A stretch of DNA of 64,000 nt, taken from assembly GCF_027942865.1 (NCBI RefSeq), contig NC_134514.1, positions 17,407,965 through 17,471,964 on the forward strand, read 5' to 3'. Made by a program: the position numbers and the translations under genes. The notes under the pieces were generated by a model. That model did not search any database. It saw nothing but the letters and a program-made list of their open reading frames with translations, and was not told the DNA's origin. This DNA comes from Odontesthes bonariensis (taxonomy: Eukaryota; Chordata; Actinopteri; Atheriniformes; Atherinopsidae). Shown in pieces: positions 1 through 18,931 of the stretch (positions are counted from its first letter, which is position 1; each line of letters opens with the position of its first letter).

Positions 1-3000
1 TCCAACCATGAGAAAAAGTCCCATTTTTTGTTTTCTATTTTGGAAAGATGTATTGTAAACATGTCCAGTTTTACAAATGCAGTCTGTACCTTTGTTTGTA
101 TGTTAGCTGATACTGTGAGTAAAAGACAATGTATTTCTGGGAAATTGTTAAGAGATTTCTCGTAAGCATTATTGCATATTTCCCGTAAAGAGTAACTCTC
201 TACCGCTACATCACACAGTAAACATGTCACTGATCTTCACAGTGATTAGAGAAATAATAATAATAGGTCATCAGGCAGCAGAGCCTTTTCTCTAGAATGA
301 TATTATTTTTCACTCTCTCATGCATCAGAGACTGCTACGGACAACACATATTGCATAATATGTGTTACCTTTCACATTTCTGATCAGACAGCACAAGTAC
401 TTCCTTATGCTGAAACCCCTTTTATTTATCAGGAAGTGGCTGACCAATGATACAATAGCATCAATAGAGAAAAGTTCCCAAAGGAGAGTTGTGCAACAGA
501 GTTGTTTACAATTTGATTGAACCACCACATAATGAATTCATTGCAAAGTAGATAGATTTGTAATAGTTTTATCTTGTGCATTGAGGGAAATAAAAGATCG
601 AAAAGAATATCTTAACGTCTATTCATAACAGAGCGGCTTTTTGGGTCATTAATTATTTAATTGTAACCATTTCTGATAATATTCCAACTAATTCTAAAAG
701 GAAAAATGGTGTGACCGTACGTGAGTGCGTGTGTGTGAGTGAATGATGTAGAGAGACAGAGGGGAGAGAGAGTTTGTTTGCCGTGGTGGTGGAGGGCAGA
801 GAGGTGGGATGAAGGAACTCTGAGGGGTGTTGCCTGTTGAGACGATAAATATTGCTTCAGATTGTCCTCAGAGAAAAAATGCACAACTTCACTCTGGGAT
901 TACTTCTTCGACCAGTTTTTTGCTCACCTTCAGGTGTTTTACTGACAAAAAGCAGCAGACTGAAACCTACAGTGCAGGTGAGGAAGACTGCAGTGCAGTG
1001 AGCTATGATTTCTTATGATGTCTTCCAGATGTTTCTTTATCTGATTTTATTCCAAAATCCAGCTCCAAATACGCAATCACACAACCATCATGACATCCTT
1101 ATGGTTGTGTACTTTTCAACAACAAAATCATAGCGTGGGAGAAAAGAATGAACAACTTTTGGGTGAGTTATAGATGTGAGGTTAGATGAACTAACCTCAA
1201 GCCTGAAATAAACTTGAGGTTGAACCACTAAACTTTAACTTTTCATCAACAGGTCTGATAAGGATACACGTTTCTTTAAAGGGGATGTTCCAACTTGTAA
1301 ATCAATTCTGTCTTCATGATTTTTAGTGGAAATGTATTGAATAATATCAACAGATGATAGAAAGCTGTCAAGATCCAAAAACCAATCAAAGTCGAGTAAA
1401 ACTTAAGCTCTATTTGAAGTAAGAGATCAAATTCAAACAGTATTTTAATCTGTTGCTGCTTTATTTTGAAAGTTGGTGTAAAATAAGAATTTTCCAAACA
1501 TGCTCTTCGACACTAGGCCTTATACGTAAATAGAAGGATTGGTAGGCTTCTGATTGTGAGTAAAAACATCCCAGCAACAACCCTGCATGGATGCGTTAAT
1601 ATGTAACTTGTTTGACCTGAATGCTGTTCAGGAAGCTTGCAGAATAACTAGTTGTCCTTGAGATGTCCAGAGAATCCAGTTTCAATGGAAAATACCTTTG
1701 AAGCAGATGGTTTTATTGACAAGAAATAAAGAATAATGAATTAACAAATTTCTTCCAGCTGATGTGGACTGTGGCTATTGTGAGTTGATATCTGTTTATA
1801 AACTAAATGACGTAGTTTGATTATTCAAGCAGTGAAAGCTGAGATTTTAAAAAACTCAAACAAGGGTGTATATTAAAATCATTCGATCTCTCCATTGCTT
1901 CTTTGTGCAGCCACTGCTACTGAAGGTAAGGCTATTGAAGGTCATGTGATTTATAAGCTGTGTGAGAAATGTGCAGCAGCAGGGGAGGATAAAGTACAGT
2001 GGAGGGAAGGAGGGTAACAAGATGTTTAATTTACTTTTTCTTTACTTCAGCATCAAGTGGTAACTTGACATCCAAAGGAAGCTCTTTTCACTGAACCCAA
2101 GTCAGATAATTGCACAGAAAGCGGTCACAGACTATTCTTCATTCCAGGGTGGGGCCTCTAAATGTCCTGGCAATAGCATACCTTAATAACAACAAGGTTA
2201 ACAGCAGCTACTGGCTGAGTGTGAAGCTGTGTGTCGAAAATGCAAACCCACCTGTAGTTAAAGATGTAGCCGTCTGTCCACTTTTATATCCACTGTTAAT
2301 GTATGAGACAACTGCTGCTACTGTATTGGGATTTTGCAAAGTGAAGAAAGTCTGGAAATTTGTTTTCAGGATCACGGCATCCAGTGGTCGAGGTCAAGCA
2401 ACACAATCAGCTGCTGTTTATAACAAAGGCTCTTTCTCCTCAGTCAACCTTGTCAATCTAGTCTCTCGCACTCCAAATCAAGCTTTTTTTTTACCCCTCT
2501 CCCTTTGTTATCTCTGCTCAGTGTCCCAAAACATTTACAGTGGCTACATTTTTAGAAGCATCTTTAAAGGCCAATATAACCCTTCTAAAGCAAGAAGTAA
2601 AATCTGTATCTGTAGTGGTCTTTATATGTTGACATGTTCAGGCTTGTTGAACTATAGTGCATAATCCAATCAGAGCATATAATCTAAATGCAGCTGCAAC
2701 AGTGATATTCTTATACTTTTTACTTTAAACCTCTATGGCTATGGTTGCCATGTTAAAACCGAGTTTCAATGCTACAAAGAGTTACAGCATTTAGAAAATG
2801 TATCTAACGTGAAATGTCAGTCTTTTCTTACTAGCTACACAGGTTGTCAGTTTGTCCCTTTTGGTCAAGACTGAGATGAGACAGCCACTGTCATTTCATT
2901 TAAAATTTCTGGTGCGGAAAGAATTCTGACCAATCCCAACTATTACACTCATGTGGTATTTTTTTGTTTTAATAAATCATATTATGGACACTTTTACAAG

Positions 3001-4590
3001 ACAATAAAAGCTTAGAGTAGCAATTTTACTCCTACTTTTACGTACTTAAACTAAGCTTATGTTTTAGGCTACTTTGACATGTTGTAAAGTTTGTCATTTT
3101 TCTATGAGATTAAAAGCACTTTTTGTACATCTGATGCAAGCCGCCAAATATGTTTCAAAAGAAAAAACAGTGTTTTGGTTGATTTATTGTTTATTGATTA
3201 ACTAACTAGCTAAAACATACTAAAGCTGTCAAGCCAACGTTTGTTCTTTTTTTTAACATATATATTTTCAATTTTATGATATAGATTATTTAAATTCTTT
3301 CTAAAAAATTAAGCAGCTTGTGAAAGGATCGGTCCACATTCCAAGATTCAGTTTCTGGCATTCCTCAAGGTTGCCAATCGAATGAAAAGTATTTAGTCTG
3401 GGAAAACAATAAAGTTGATGATTTGTGTTGAATTTCAAAATCACGTTACAATGAAACTTCCTCTGAAACTTTATGTTTTATGAGCATTAAGTACGAGCAT
3501 TTGTGTCTCCAATGGGAGGTATTGTAATACCATTAATGGTTTTGTCATTTCTAGAAATGTGTGAAGTACTTTGTTGACTTGAAAAATGTATAATATTTTA
3601 ATGAGCCGGAGCTGGACCTAGCACTTAGCGCTGAGAAGCATATGTTAGTGTGCTGGCAGACAGCATTGTGAAGGTAAACATGATTACACTCTGCTCTCTA
3701 ATCTTCAATATGATACAAAAGGCTGTGGGAATATAACATGAAGCGTGTTTTTCAAAGTCCTCTTCTGTGCCTTGCTTGTGGCTTTGCATGAGTCACAGTT
3801 TGATGACAGACAGTCCTCTGACTTATGCCAACTGACTTCATATCTGTCAAAACAAAGTAGGTTAGGTCCACACCTCAGCCTTCGGACATATTATTGCACA
3901 CACTTTCAACATCGTGTTGTGTGTGTTGCCTCCGTATTTTTGCATATATTTGTATCCATGCAGCGCTGCACTTTGTGTCTATGTTTGGAGAAATTTTGCG
4001 AAATAGACACTGAAAAGACAAATGTGTTGTAAAAGACACAAAAGTGGGGCAAAAAGAGATATCTTACCAGTAAATCTAACTTTAAGAGCTCCAGAAGTTT
4101 TCTTAAAAGTTGACAGGGAAGGTATGAGAGGGGGGAGGGACGAAACAGTGGAAGACACACAGGTAGGAAGATAGGAGGGTTGAAGTGTCAGGTTACCTGG
4201 ACTTTAGTTTTGTTTTGTCAGCAGGGCTGGGTTATTCAAAATCAACCACTTCTAAGTCTGCGTGGCGGCGACACACAACACTGTACACCAGCACTCTTTA
4301 TCACAGCCTTGGGGTTTCGAAGAGGGGCAAGCCAGGCATCCTTCAAGCCAGATTTAGTTACACTACTGTAGAAAGAAAAGGGGACGGAGTAGGGAAGAGA
4401 GAGGGACATAATCACAGCAGGTATTGCAGTTTAAGCCAGTGAAGCGGGACACCAAGAGGAAGAGGAAGAAGGATACGGGGGACTGCAAGTTTTTTAGGGG
4501 AGTTCCACCTCCAGGTAGGGAGGGCAAAGTTTGTTTTTTGTACTGAGACGGAAGAGGTCCATCCAGCAAATCGAGAAGGACAACAACATC
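1..4590. other. Intergenic region upstream of tmprss4; no gene recognised
   Basis: No splice-bounded exons or protein families were recognised on either strand. The sequence is AT-rich with short simple repeats such as the AAT run near 255-267. The longest open frame (2110-2664, +) has no recognisable domain and no supporting splice signals. The last few hundred bases should contain the tmprss4 promoter and 5' UTR, but no clear TATA box was seen directly upstream of the proposed start codon. Confidence 0.5.
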
Positions 4591-7500
4591 ATGTGGGTGA
4601 GTGCAACTGAAACTGAAATAGAATGATAAAAAGGTCAGGTCAATGTTTAGCATGAAGGAAGAAATTTGAATATGTCCTGGTGAGAATCTTTTTACCATAC
4701 TTGGCAGAAAGAAACAAACCAGTTTCTGCCATGTACTGAAACAGCAGCTCCACCAATACTAAGCTTATATAGCTGCCCTATATAAAGGATTGTACCAAAA
4801 GTGTGTGCACATTAGCAGTAATTATGATCATCAAATAGAAATTATTGTGCCATTATTATAGATTATGGACTTCTCCAACAGGTTTGATATGTGCACAATT
4901 GTTGGGGATTTAACACAGAATGCTATGTTTATAAGAAAATTCCATCCATCCATTCATTTTCTATACCCGCTGAATCCGTCAGTCGGGTCGCGGGGGGGCT
5001 GGAGCCTATCCCAGCGGTCAATTGGGTGAGAGGCAGGACAAGCTGCCAGTCCATTACAATTAACTCTCCTATTTATTCAGTTGTAGCAACAAGAACCATT
5101 TCTAAATCCCCTGTGAACTCTGAAGATATGTATCTTCAATCGCAGTGCTGATGGTTTCAACAATATGCGTGTGTGTGTTTCCACCGTTTGCCCCGTACAG
5201 CAGCAATTATCATCATTGATTACTCATCAGGTATCATCATCAGAGCCACAGATGTATGCCACGGTTTTTTTTTGTGACTACAAAAACTCCAAGCTGACCA
5301 CAATATATAGTTTGGCTCTTTGAAGTGCACATATATTTGTTTTTGCCCCTAAAAATCTAAATGTGTGAAGTAGAATTTCACCATCGATTAACACTCATCC
5401 AACTTGTCACATGTACAGTCTCAAAAGTCCTTTTATGAACACCTTAGTTTGAAAGAACATAATCCAGAAAAGCTGAGAAGCAGCAAGGAATGCCTTTTTT
5501 TAAACAAAAGGTTTTCCGTGTCAAGACTTTTATCTGTTTGGGCTGACCCAGTTATGCTTCTCTTGCTGAAGCAGAAACGGTTCCCGGTTAACTAGCTGAA
5601 CTATACACCTCCGGGTTGTTATGACTCAACAAAAACATAATCAGGTTAGCTCGTGCCTGCCTGTTTGGAAGTTGTGCTCTGGTTCATAAAGTGTTTTATA
5701 TTAGTCACTGGTGTTTACAATAACAGATCATGTGCATCATAGTTTCACGAAGCAGGAAAGTTTCTGTCCTTTACAGACATCATTGATTTCTTAAGCCATC
5801 ATTCTTGTTCCCCAGGTTGCATGACGTGCCAGTTTTCATGTTTGTACTGCCTTTATTCATTCTCATACTTAATACCAATCAGGTGATGATGACTCCCCTG
5901 CTGTTTTGTTGCCATGTAAATTATTTCAGGGTGGTAAAATGTAATCAATAACTTTTTTTATGGCTAATATTTTAGGTATCTTCATACAGTGTGAGGTCAA
6001 AACTTTTCCCTTTAGATACAACAAATGTTTAAACAATGAGGATCAGATGATCTTTTTTCCCCAAAATATCTGAGGAGGGGAAATCTCAGGATCACCTTGC
6101 GTTCTGTTACATAAAAGGAAAAGTATATGGCCATACATTGGTCCTGTGAACAAAATAACATTTTCAGTTATTTGTGAAAACAGCTCTCATGTTACACACA
6201 AAAAGGCTGCAAGGCTAAAAGCACGACAGGGCAACATTCGTTCTTTAAATGTGACGAGAAATCTGAGAAAGCTTTGACGACATGACATATAGACTACAGA
6301 ACAAAGTGTCTCAGTGTTTATTGTATGTATTCAGCCTTTATACATTCAGCTGGATGCGGCCATTTGTCTTATATAGAGGTGTGTCAGGGAACATAGCCAA
6401 AGCCTGCATAACCAATTCACCCAGAGATAGTGCAAAAAAAGAAAAAACTTGCCCAACAACATTCTTCGACCCTTGCTCTATTCATGGAGTCCATAAACTT
6501 TGTCATCTTCTGGTTGCAAACAAATATGAAAAAAAAAAGCAGAAGTGAAAATCATGCAAAGAATCCTTGATAAGCAGTCATGAATCACCAACTATATACT
6601 CACAAAAGCAACGCATAACATTATGACCACCCACTTAATGCTGAGCAGGTCCTCCTCAGGCTGCCAAAAAACCTCTGAACAGTCACATTGTGGACAATAA
6701 ACATCTCCCCAGATTGGAAGCTGGGTGAACACCTCAGAATTGAACAGTTATTGCAAGCCTAACCGCTGTCCTACTGGGGGAGGGTGCTATTGTGGGGAGG
6801 GGGTACTGTAGCCTTCCGGGGTGCAGGACTGGTCTGCAAAATGTTTGGGTACTTGGAAATGTCAAAGGAACATCCATGAGAAAGCCAGGATGTATATTTT
6901 CTTAACAGAACATTGCATTGTAACAAATGAGCAGTGTGACTCATTTTACCTGTCTGTGTATTTTTTTTGTAAACTAGATTCTTAGTTTCAAAGAGTGGGT
7001 GTGATTGGTCGTTGATTGAAAATATAAACAACATCACCATCAGTCTGTCCATGTCTAACAATTTTTCAACAAGGACACAGAGCTAGCATCTCAGCATATT
7101 TGATGCATTTCCATTGCTAATTTTCTTTTACACAAAATACCGACTTTAACTGTCTATGCAATTATTCATAGATCAATAAAGGGTGGTTACCCCTCTTTGT
7201 TTCATCTTGTGACTTTACTGTGTGATTTTTATATTTTTTTTACAATATGAGTTGCATTTGAATAAAAGACTAATCAAGTCTCATTAGACATTGCTACACT
7301 ACATAGTACATATATGCCCAAAGAGGCAAATGGGTGTAACTTTACAGCTAACACATGCCAGCTGTATGTATGTGTGTCTGACCGGTGATGACTCTCCCCA
7401 TTATGAGTTGTATTATCCACATTTCTCTTGGCCTATGTTCTAATTTCATAGTGTTTGGGGACAGATGTATGATATTTACTCACCCAAATATTTCTTTACA

Positions 7501-10500
7501 CTAACATTAATTGTGTGGGAAAAAAAAAAAAAAAAAAAAAAACCTCAATCACAGACCTAGTGACACACACACACAAACTCTCCATTTCTTCCCAAGGCAT
7601 GCAGTGTGGAAGCCCCGCTGTTGTACCGACACCTTGTCTTATGTCTCTTTTTCATTTTGTCCCTAGACGTTTGCTCTGGTGCCTGATGATAGTTCCAAAC
7701 CTTTGAATACAAGGCACGCAGGTAAGCAATCAGTCTGTGTTTGTGTTTGTTCTCTGTGTGTTGCTGATGAGAAACTTTTGAATACCATGTTTTATGTTTC
7801 AAACTATAGGGTTGGTCTGACATGGGAACTTCCTTTATACTCAGTTCAAGATATATTTTTACCTTTCTGCTCTTTTTCTGTCTTCCCATTTCTGTCACTT
7901 CTGTTCTGTCATCTCATGTTCCTGTCCCTTCCTGTTTTTTTTTTCTCTCACGATGCTCTCGCTTGCAGTTCCACAGCCAGGCCATCGCAGAAAGCCCATG
8001 ACGGCTCCAAAGCCCCAGAAAGACAAGGCGTCTAAGACGAAGAAAGTGTTGCTGTCTCTTCTAATAGTTGTGGTGATACTGGGCACACTGATCACTGCGG
8101 GATACTTTCGTAAGTCAAAATTCCTGCCTGTCGTTTCACCTGCAGGACACAGACCCAGTTACACTGCAGGATTCAAAACTAGTCTTTTCTTGTGAGAGAA
8201 ACTATGAGAAACTTGTGCAAAGGTTTACAATCAATGAAAACATCTGGCCGTTAAACATTTCTAACTTGCGTCATCCCAACTCTTCCAACCCTTTTCTCTA
8301 CAGTTAAGAAGCTGATTGAAAGCAAATACTTCTTCTGCAAACGTTCAGTGAAGTTTATCCCAATAGACAAAGCCTGCGATGGGAAAGATGACTGTGCAGG
8401 AGGAGAAGATGAACTTACTTGTCTGTCAGACTTTAAAGTCAACACAACATTTCCAGGTAAAATGCGCACCTGAAACTTTCTCACGGTGTCTGCAGACAAA
8501 GACAACGTTTGAAATTACTCCTCATTCTCTCTATACCATGCCTCCCTCCAGTGCGCCTCTCTTCAGATCAGCTCATCCTGCAGGTGTACAGTCCTGCTGC
8601 AGGTTGGGGGAGTGTGTGCAGCGATGATTGGACTACTCAGCACACACAGACAGCTTGTGCGCAGCTTGGATACACAAAGTGAGTTTGCAGCCACTAAAAA
8701 TCGAAAATCTGTGGTTATTCAGCATGAAGTCAGGCCAAACATCATTCCCTCTATGTTCTCACAGCAAACCTCGTAGCTCCATGGTCAGAGTGGACACTTT
8801 GGGGTTTTCCCTAGAAAATGGACCATTCAGAGCTGTCATGCCTGAGACCACGAGCACACCCATACATCAGGCTACCATGGAACGGTGAGAAGGGCAAAAC
8901 ATCTGTCATCATAAGGCAGCCTCACAGTATGACATGATTATGTGCCATTGCTACATATATTTAAATATGACTTAAACATGCGTTTTGGAGGCATTCGTAC
9001 CATGTGTCCCTTTTTGTGTGAAATGTATTGTTATATTTAAGCATCAGGCAGTCTCAGTGAGCTCAAATATTATGGAAACTTTGGAGAAAGAAAAAAGGAG
9101 AAGCTTCGTATATTGTTTGCTAGAAAAAATTCCACTTCGGTTCTCTTTTTTGCTTTTGAAATTTAACTTTTGCTCTCAGTTCTCTTCTCCTTGATAGACC
9201 TCTCTCACATTAAAAAAAAAACAGTTTCTCTTCCCAAAAAAAAGAACGTCCCCAGTTTTTCTCTCCTCTGTGCCTATCGTGAAAGTGAACAAAACAGGTG
9301 CTTTACCGAGTCAAAGCAGAACAAAAATGGGAACATAGTTCAACAGGGAGTCAAGTTAGGTCAACGAGTGACTTTGTTTTTTCATGTTTCACTGATTTTT
9401 GTGGTCATTCAGATTTAGAATTATAGAAGATTTTAAAATATCACACCTTTTTTTTATTTTTTCAAACAGCAAAGTGTGCAGATCCGGATCTGTGGTGTCT
9501 TTGACTTGTTCAGGTGAGTGGGGGCCGTAGTCACTGACTGAACTCCTGTTGTAAGTCTGGCACTGACAGGCCTGTACATGTCTAAGAGCAAAACTCTCAA
9601 CAACACTTGACAGAGCAGCTCACCATTCCTCAAAACATGTCGCTCGACTTTGTAGAGGAATAAAAAGTTGTTACTTGAATGCAAGAAATTTGACGTATTA
9701 ATCAACAAAGGAATCAATCTTTGAAATGAAACACAATAAAAAAGAAAACTGTTTTCTTTCTCAGACTGTGGACAGGTGGGCTCTCAGGACCGTGTTGTTG
9801 GGGGAACAGATGCTTCCATTGAGGACTGGCCCTGGCAAGTGAGCCTGCAGCAAAGTGACCAACATACATGTGGAGGCTCGCTGGTGTCACCTCGCTGGGT
9901 CGTCACTGCCGCCCACTGCTTTACTGGGTCTGTGAAGACTCTGTGCATCATTTCATTTGAATTTTCCGTTGCGTATACATCTGACACATGAACTCATGCT
10001 GCCAATTCCTCTTTGCCATCTTCTTTTGGGCTTTGCAGCAATAAAAGGGAGCTGAGTCGGTGGAGAGTGGTGTCAGGACAGACACACATGAGCACATTAG
10101 GAGGTTCCTACGTCGACAGGATCATATTGAACGGAGACTACAATCCAGATCGAAACGACTACGACATAGCTCTCATGAGACTCAGTAGTCCGATCACACT
10201 GGGAGGTTAGATTTCATATCTATCAATTATCAATGAGTTTGTTAACTAACCATCTTAAATGATATGGCTCAAGTTGAAATTTGATTAAGTTGGATGAGGT
10301 ACATGGAAGGACATATATTCAGTAGGCTTTACTCTTCTGCCTTCTAGTGGTCTGGTGTCAAACAGCAAATTCTTAAGTATTGATATAATTAAGCCACTGT
10401 CATAAGTTAATTATTTAATCATGTAATCTTAAATGCTTAAATAGAGGGCAGCTTTATTAGACTGTACCTTAAAACTGTAAAATTTTATTAAAAGAGACTA

Positions 10501-11446
10501 TTATTTCTAACTTTCATAATAATAATAATTTTATTCCAGAGAGCCGAAAGCCAGTTTGTTTACCTCCCCAACCTTTCGGGCTGGCTGCCGGAGCCTCCAT
10601 GGTTGTCACAGGCTGGGGATCCCTGGAGGAAAATGGTGAGAAATCTACATCCATCTCATCATTACTACCTTGAGAACAGACACCATTTCTCCTTCATTTA
10701 GATTTTGCCCCCTTTCACTTGACAGTTATATCCTTGTTCTGCCTTTAGGGAAGGTTTCTCCTTCGCTGCAGAAGGCCAGCATCCCTCTGATAAGCCAGAG
10801 TACATGTTCGAGCTCTACGCTGTATGGTAGTTACATAACGCCAAGAATGCTCTGTGCTGGTTACCTGGAGGGAAAAGTGGATGCCTGCCAGGTAATAAGC
10901 CACTTATTCAGGTTAAAGATTAACAAAGGTCTGCAATAGATGTATCCTCTGTATATGTCCATTATAAATGTCCTCCTCTTGCAAATAGTTTAGATCTTAA
11001 AAACTCTCAATGATCAATTATTTTTGTGTTGTATTTGACTCCAGGGGGATAGCGGGGGCCCTTTGGTGTACTTGTCCTCCTCTCGGTGGAATCTGGTGGG
11101 AGTGGTGAGCTGGGGCGTAGGCTGTGCACAGAAGAACAGGCCTGGGGTCTACTGCAATGTGGAAAATACGCTCAACTGGATTCGTACAGTCATAGAGGTA
11201 TCACATGTAGGATATGCTCCAAATCTGTGTCGGTGAACTCCACTCAGAGGCTGTAATTCTTAATTCTCAAGAACAGCGAAAGAAAATATATTCCTAACTG
11301 ATAACAATACTGTTCCGTTTTGAACTGCACAGTAACTGCTCAGAGAGTATTTCACTTTTATAACAGTCTAACACCATAAGAAAAATGCAATATGTACATC
11401 CTTGTCACCAATGATCTCTACTTTGTCTTTTCAGAAACATCCTTGA
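4591..11446 (+). CDS. tmprss4: Type II transmembrane serine protease, TMPRSS4-like
   Basis: A membrane-anchored trypsin-like serine protease of 459 residues (human TMPRSS4 is 437). The proposed coding exons are 4591-4596, 7667-7721, 7969-8109, 8304-8456, 8552-8678, 8765-8884, 9470-9513, 9765-9927, 10039-10205, 10540-10635, 10749-10891, 11045-11197 and 11435-11446; their phases agree and total 1,380 nt. Residues 1-46 are cytoplasmic and basic, and 47-67 are a transmembrane helix ([20 protein letters not shown]). An LDLa domain ([16 protein letters not shown]) and an SRCR domain follow. The protease domain starts after R225 at VVGGTDAS. Its catalytic triad is H266 (TAAHC), D312 (YDIAL) and S408 (GDSGGP), and D402 predicts trypsin-like specificity. 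The segment [14 protein letters not shown] resembles TMPRSS4 more than TMPRSS3 or TMPRSS13. The first exon encodes only Met-Trp and is the weakest part of the model; Met31 is an alternative start. The last exon adds only three codons. Confidence 0.82.
4779..4787 (+). promoter_or_regulatory. TATA-like box in proposed tmprss4 intron 1
   Basis: The sequence TATATAAAG is a good TATA-box match, about 190 bp downstream of the proposed first coding exon. It could be an alternative promoter, or the true promoter if the Met-Trp exon is wrong. AT-rich DNA gives such matches by chance, so support is weak. Confidence 0.2.
4941..5058 (-). repeat. Teleost dispersed repeat fragment (CATCCATT-tailed family)
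   Basis: The segment begins with a CCATCCATCCATTCATTTTC tail, followed by text resembling the very common teleost repeat whose sense strand ends 'gggataggctccagcc...gcgaccc...ggatgg'. Related fragments lie at 24365-24485 and 62108-62372. This copy is in reverse orientation and truncated, inside tmprss4 intron 1. The family name is not assigned. Confidence 0.55.
6600..6690 (+). repeat. Degenerate dispersed repeat fragment
   Basis: The words AACATTATGACCACC and CAGGTCCTCCTCAGGCTGCCAAAA match, with changes, a repeat I recognise as widespread in teleost genomes. Only a short stretch aligns from memory, and no terminal repeats are visible. Confidence 0.35.
7518..7541 (+). repeat. Poly(A) mononucleotide run
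   Basis: An uninterrupted run of about 24 A lies in the tmprss4 intron, about 125 bp upstream of the second coding exon. It is followed near 7563 by a short CA repeat. No polyadenylation role is apparent because it lies inside the gene. Confidence 0.85.
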
Positions 11447-12589
11447 TGTTGACCACTGTGGCCAAAGCCACTACAAGACTCCATTCCACTCGTCTTCAGA
11501 CTGTGAAACTGAAAGGAAGCTTTTGTTTCGATGTAAAGAATAGAGAAGGACTGGGGGAAAGTTGAAAACGCACCTGAACAGACAAACTGTCCAACAGCCA
11601 TATTCATAAACACTGCACCCACACATACACACACACACGTCATAAAACTTATTTCAGATGTTGTCTGTGCCATTTTTAGATTCTTATCTCAGGGGACATA
11701 TTTATGTTAGCGGCCACCAGCCAGTTTATGGCAGAATGCTCAAACAAACATGTTTTTAAGCTTCTATAATGCTGTCTTTGACAGACCTAAGTCAGTAATT
11801 AACTGAGTTGATAAAACAAGATTAAAATTGAGTGGAAGTTGAAACTTTGATCAATGGTACAGATAATGTACTTGGTAACTGCTGTATGAGCGATAACTTT
11901 AGGTGTGGGTTCTTGTACTAAACTGCTGTGTAGAGATAAGTGACAGACTTGTGTCATCGGGAGCTGGTGTGACGTGTGAAGATTCATGCAATGGACCCAC
12001 TATAAGAGTTGAGTGCACGTATAGTACTGATTTCCCAGTGGATATGTCCTCCCTCTTTACAGCACAGACGTAAGACTTATTTCCTACCATAGAATGATTC
12101 AAATGAGCACTTTAAGTGGGAAGGGAGTTACTTGAGCTTACCGTCTGTGCAAATGATTAACGTAACTTGTCTGATAATGCACTGAATATAAAAAAAAAAT
12201 ATCTACTGTTATGTGTTCCTCACTGAATTACAGTGTAATGTCTGGAGTGTCTTCAAAATACCCAAACTAATGGTCACATTGAAAGTGCTGGTCACTTCAC
12301 TTTTTTTTTTTACTTCCCTGCTCAAATGATACAATTTTATTCATAAAAATGTGTAACTTTCAACGGGTAAATTTCCATCAATCTTTATTTCCTCATTTTA
12401 AAATTCTCATTCCAGTTGTAACATTAAAATACCTCCTGAATTGGAATTTTCAAGTAAAATACACCGTTGTCTTGTGAATATGAACTGCGTTTCAGGGGGT
12501 TTCAATGTTGTGTGAGTATCATGGTTGCTGATAACTGTCAATATGGTGCATTTTGTTCATTTCTACTACTGTAAATAGTTTTTAAATAT

Positions 12590-12595
12590 ATTAAA
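12590..12595 (+). terminator. Candidate poly(A) signal of tmprss4
   Basis: ATTAAA lies about 1.1 kb after the tmprss4 stop codon in AT-rich DNA, and is the best candidate before the convergent mre11 gene. This implies a 3' UTR of about 1.15 kb. There is no transcript evidence. Confidence 0.35.
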
Positions 12596-12898
12596 AGCTT
12601 TCAACCTTCACCAGGGAACTGGGCCTTTTGTTTTGTGAGATAATGTGGTATTCTCCAAAAGTCATGAAAGTGAATGTACCGACATTAGATCTCTCCCTGT
12701 TCCATTCAGTCATGCGCCTCCTGGAGGGTGTGTGCACACCCTCTGAACCGAAGGCAACTATGGGAACAAGAGAGAACCAAAGTTTACGTGAATCATTATA
12801 TAAACCTTCAAACTTTCAAACGCTATGTGACTTTGTAGCCACAGCCTTTGGGAGACAAAAATCCTCATACGAATTCGGTAAACGATGTATGAAAAACA

Positions 12899-12904
12899 TT
12901 TATT
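12899..12904 (-). terminator. Candidate poly(A) signal of mre11
   Basis: TTTATT on the + strand is AATAAA on the mre11 strand, about 340 nt after the mre11 stop. A second candidate (ATTAAA on the minus strand) is near 13045. If either is used, the convergent tmprss4 and mre11 transcripts end only a few hundred bases apart. Confidence 0.4.
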
Positions 12905-13240
12905 GTACCCAGAAAGAACGACAAAGACCAGTGAAAAACAACCAACAGCGGTCAGTGTTAAAATAGAAAGCCCAGAGGCTCTCTACCTGCTGGGTTGGGT
13001 GGTGGTGACTTTCTTCTTTCCACCAACTTGCACCCCGAAGCCTTTAATTAAGATTGTTTTTTTTCCCTGTGCAACAATGGTTGACAAATGTAATAATTCA
13101 ATTGAGAAAACTGAATTCACATGCTTTGAAGAGCTCCAAAACAATACAACAGCAGCTTGCTCACAAATCAATTTTTTTTTCTTCCTTATGTTATCAAATC
13201 AGCTACATTAACACATAAAGCGTAATGGTTGCACTGGTGG

Positions 13241-18274
<5,034 letters not shown>

Positions 18275-18931
18275 CTGCAGAGAAAAGGAGGATACATATA
18301 ATCCAGAACATCTTCATTTAAAACATGCTACTTAAAAAAAAATAAATCAAAAATTAAACTTCTGCTTGTAAGTAAACATACATACTGGCTCTAAGTATCT
18401 CTTATATTTCTTCTTAGATTGAGGTATTTCTAACTGCTATTTTAACATTTACCATGGTCACTGGGTCAGTGGCACATGTGCTTTTTCACTGGAGCATGCA
18501 GTACTTATGATCACTTTAAACAGAACTCATCAGTCAACCCAGATGTCAAGCTCGATATTAGAATATTAGCTACGACGTGTTTGTGACACAATTCACCAGT
18601 GTGCTTGTTGCTGCTGTTTACATTCGCATGATGCACATAGCAAAACAGACACATGGTATTTCATAGTACCTTGTGAGTTAATATAGCAGCTACAGTAACA
18701 TGTAACTGAATGGTCATTTACTGTCGCGATAAAAAGCTAGCATAAACTTCTAGTGAAACACCTATTAGTGAAATGCTAACACGAACTGAACTTTGTGCTA
18801 TTGCTAAACGTAAACCACCATCAAAAGAGGAACGTAACTTTAATTAATTGTTTGTAATGTACAAAAAACAAGTGCAATAAGACAGAACAACAAGTCATGC
18901 CTCCTACCTCCTAAAAAGACCCTCAACTTAC

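Noticed and set aside
1910-1926. Tiny 15-nt exon-like segment flanked by TGCAG and GTAAGG
   Set aside because: Too short and isolated; no partner exons nearby.
2110-2664. 184-codon open frame (+)
   Set aside because: No recognisable domain, no splice context, composition like surrounding non-coding DNA; probably chance.
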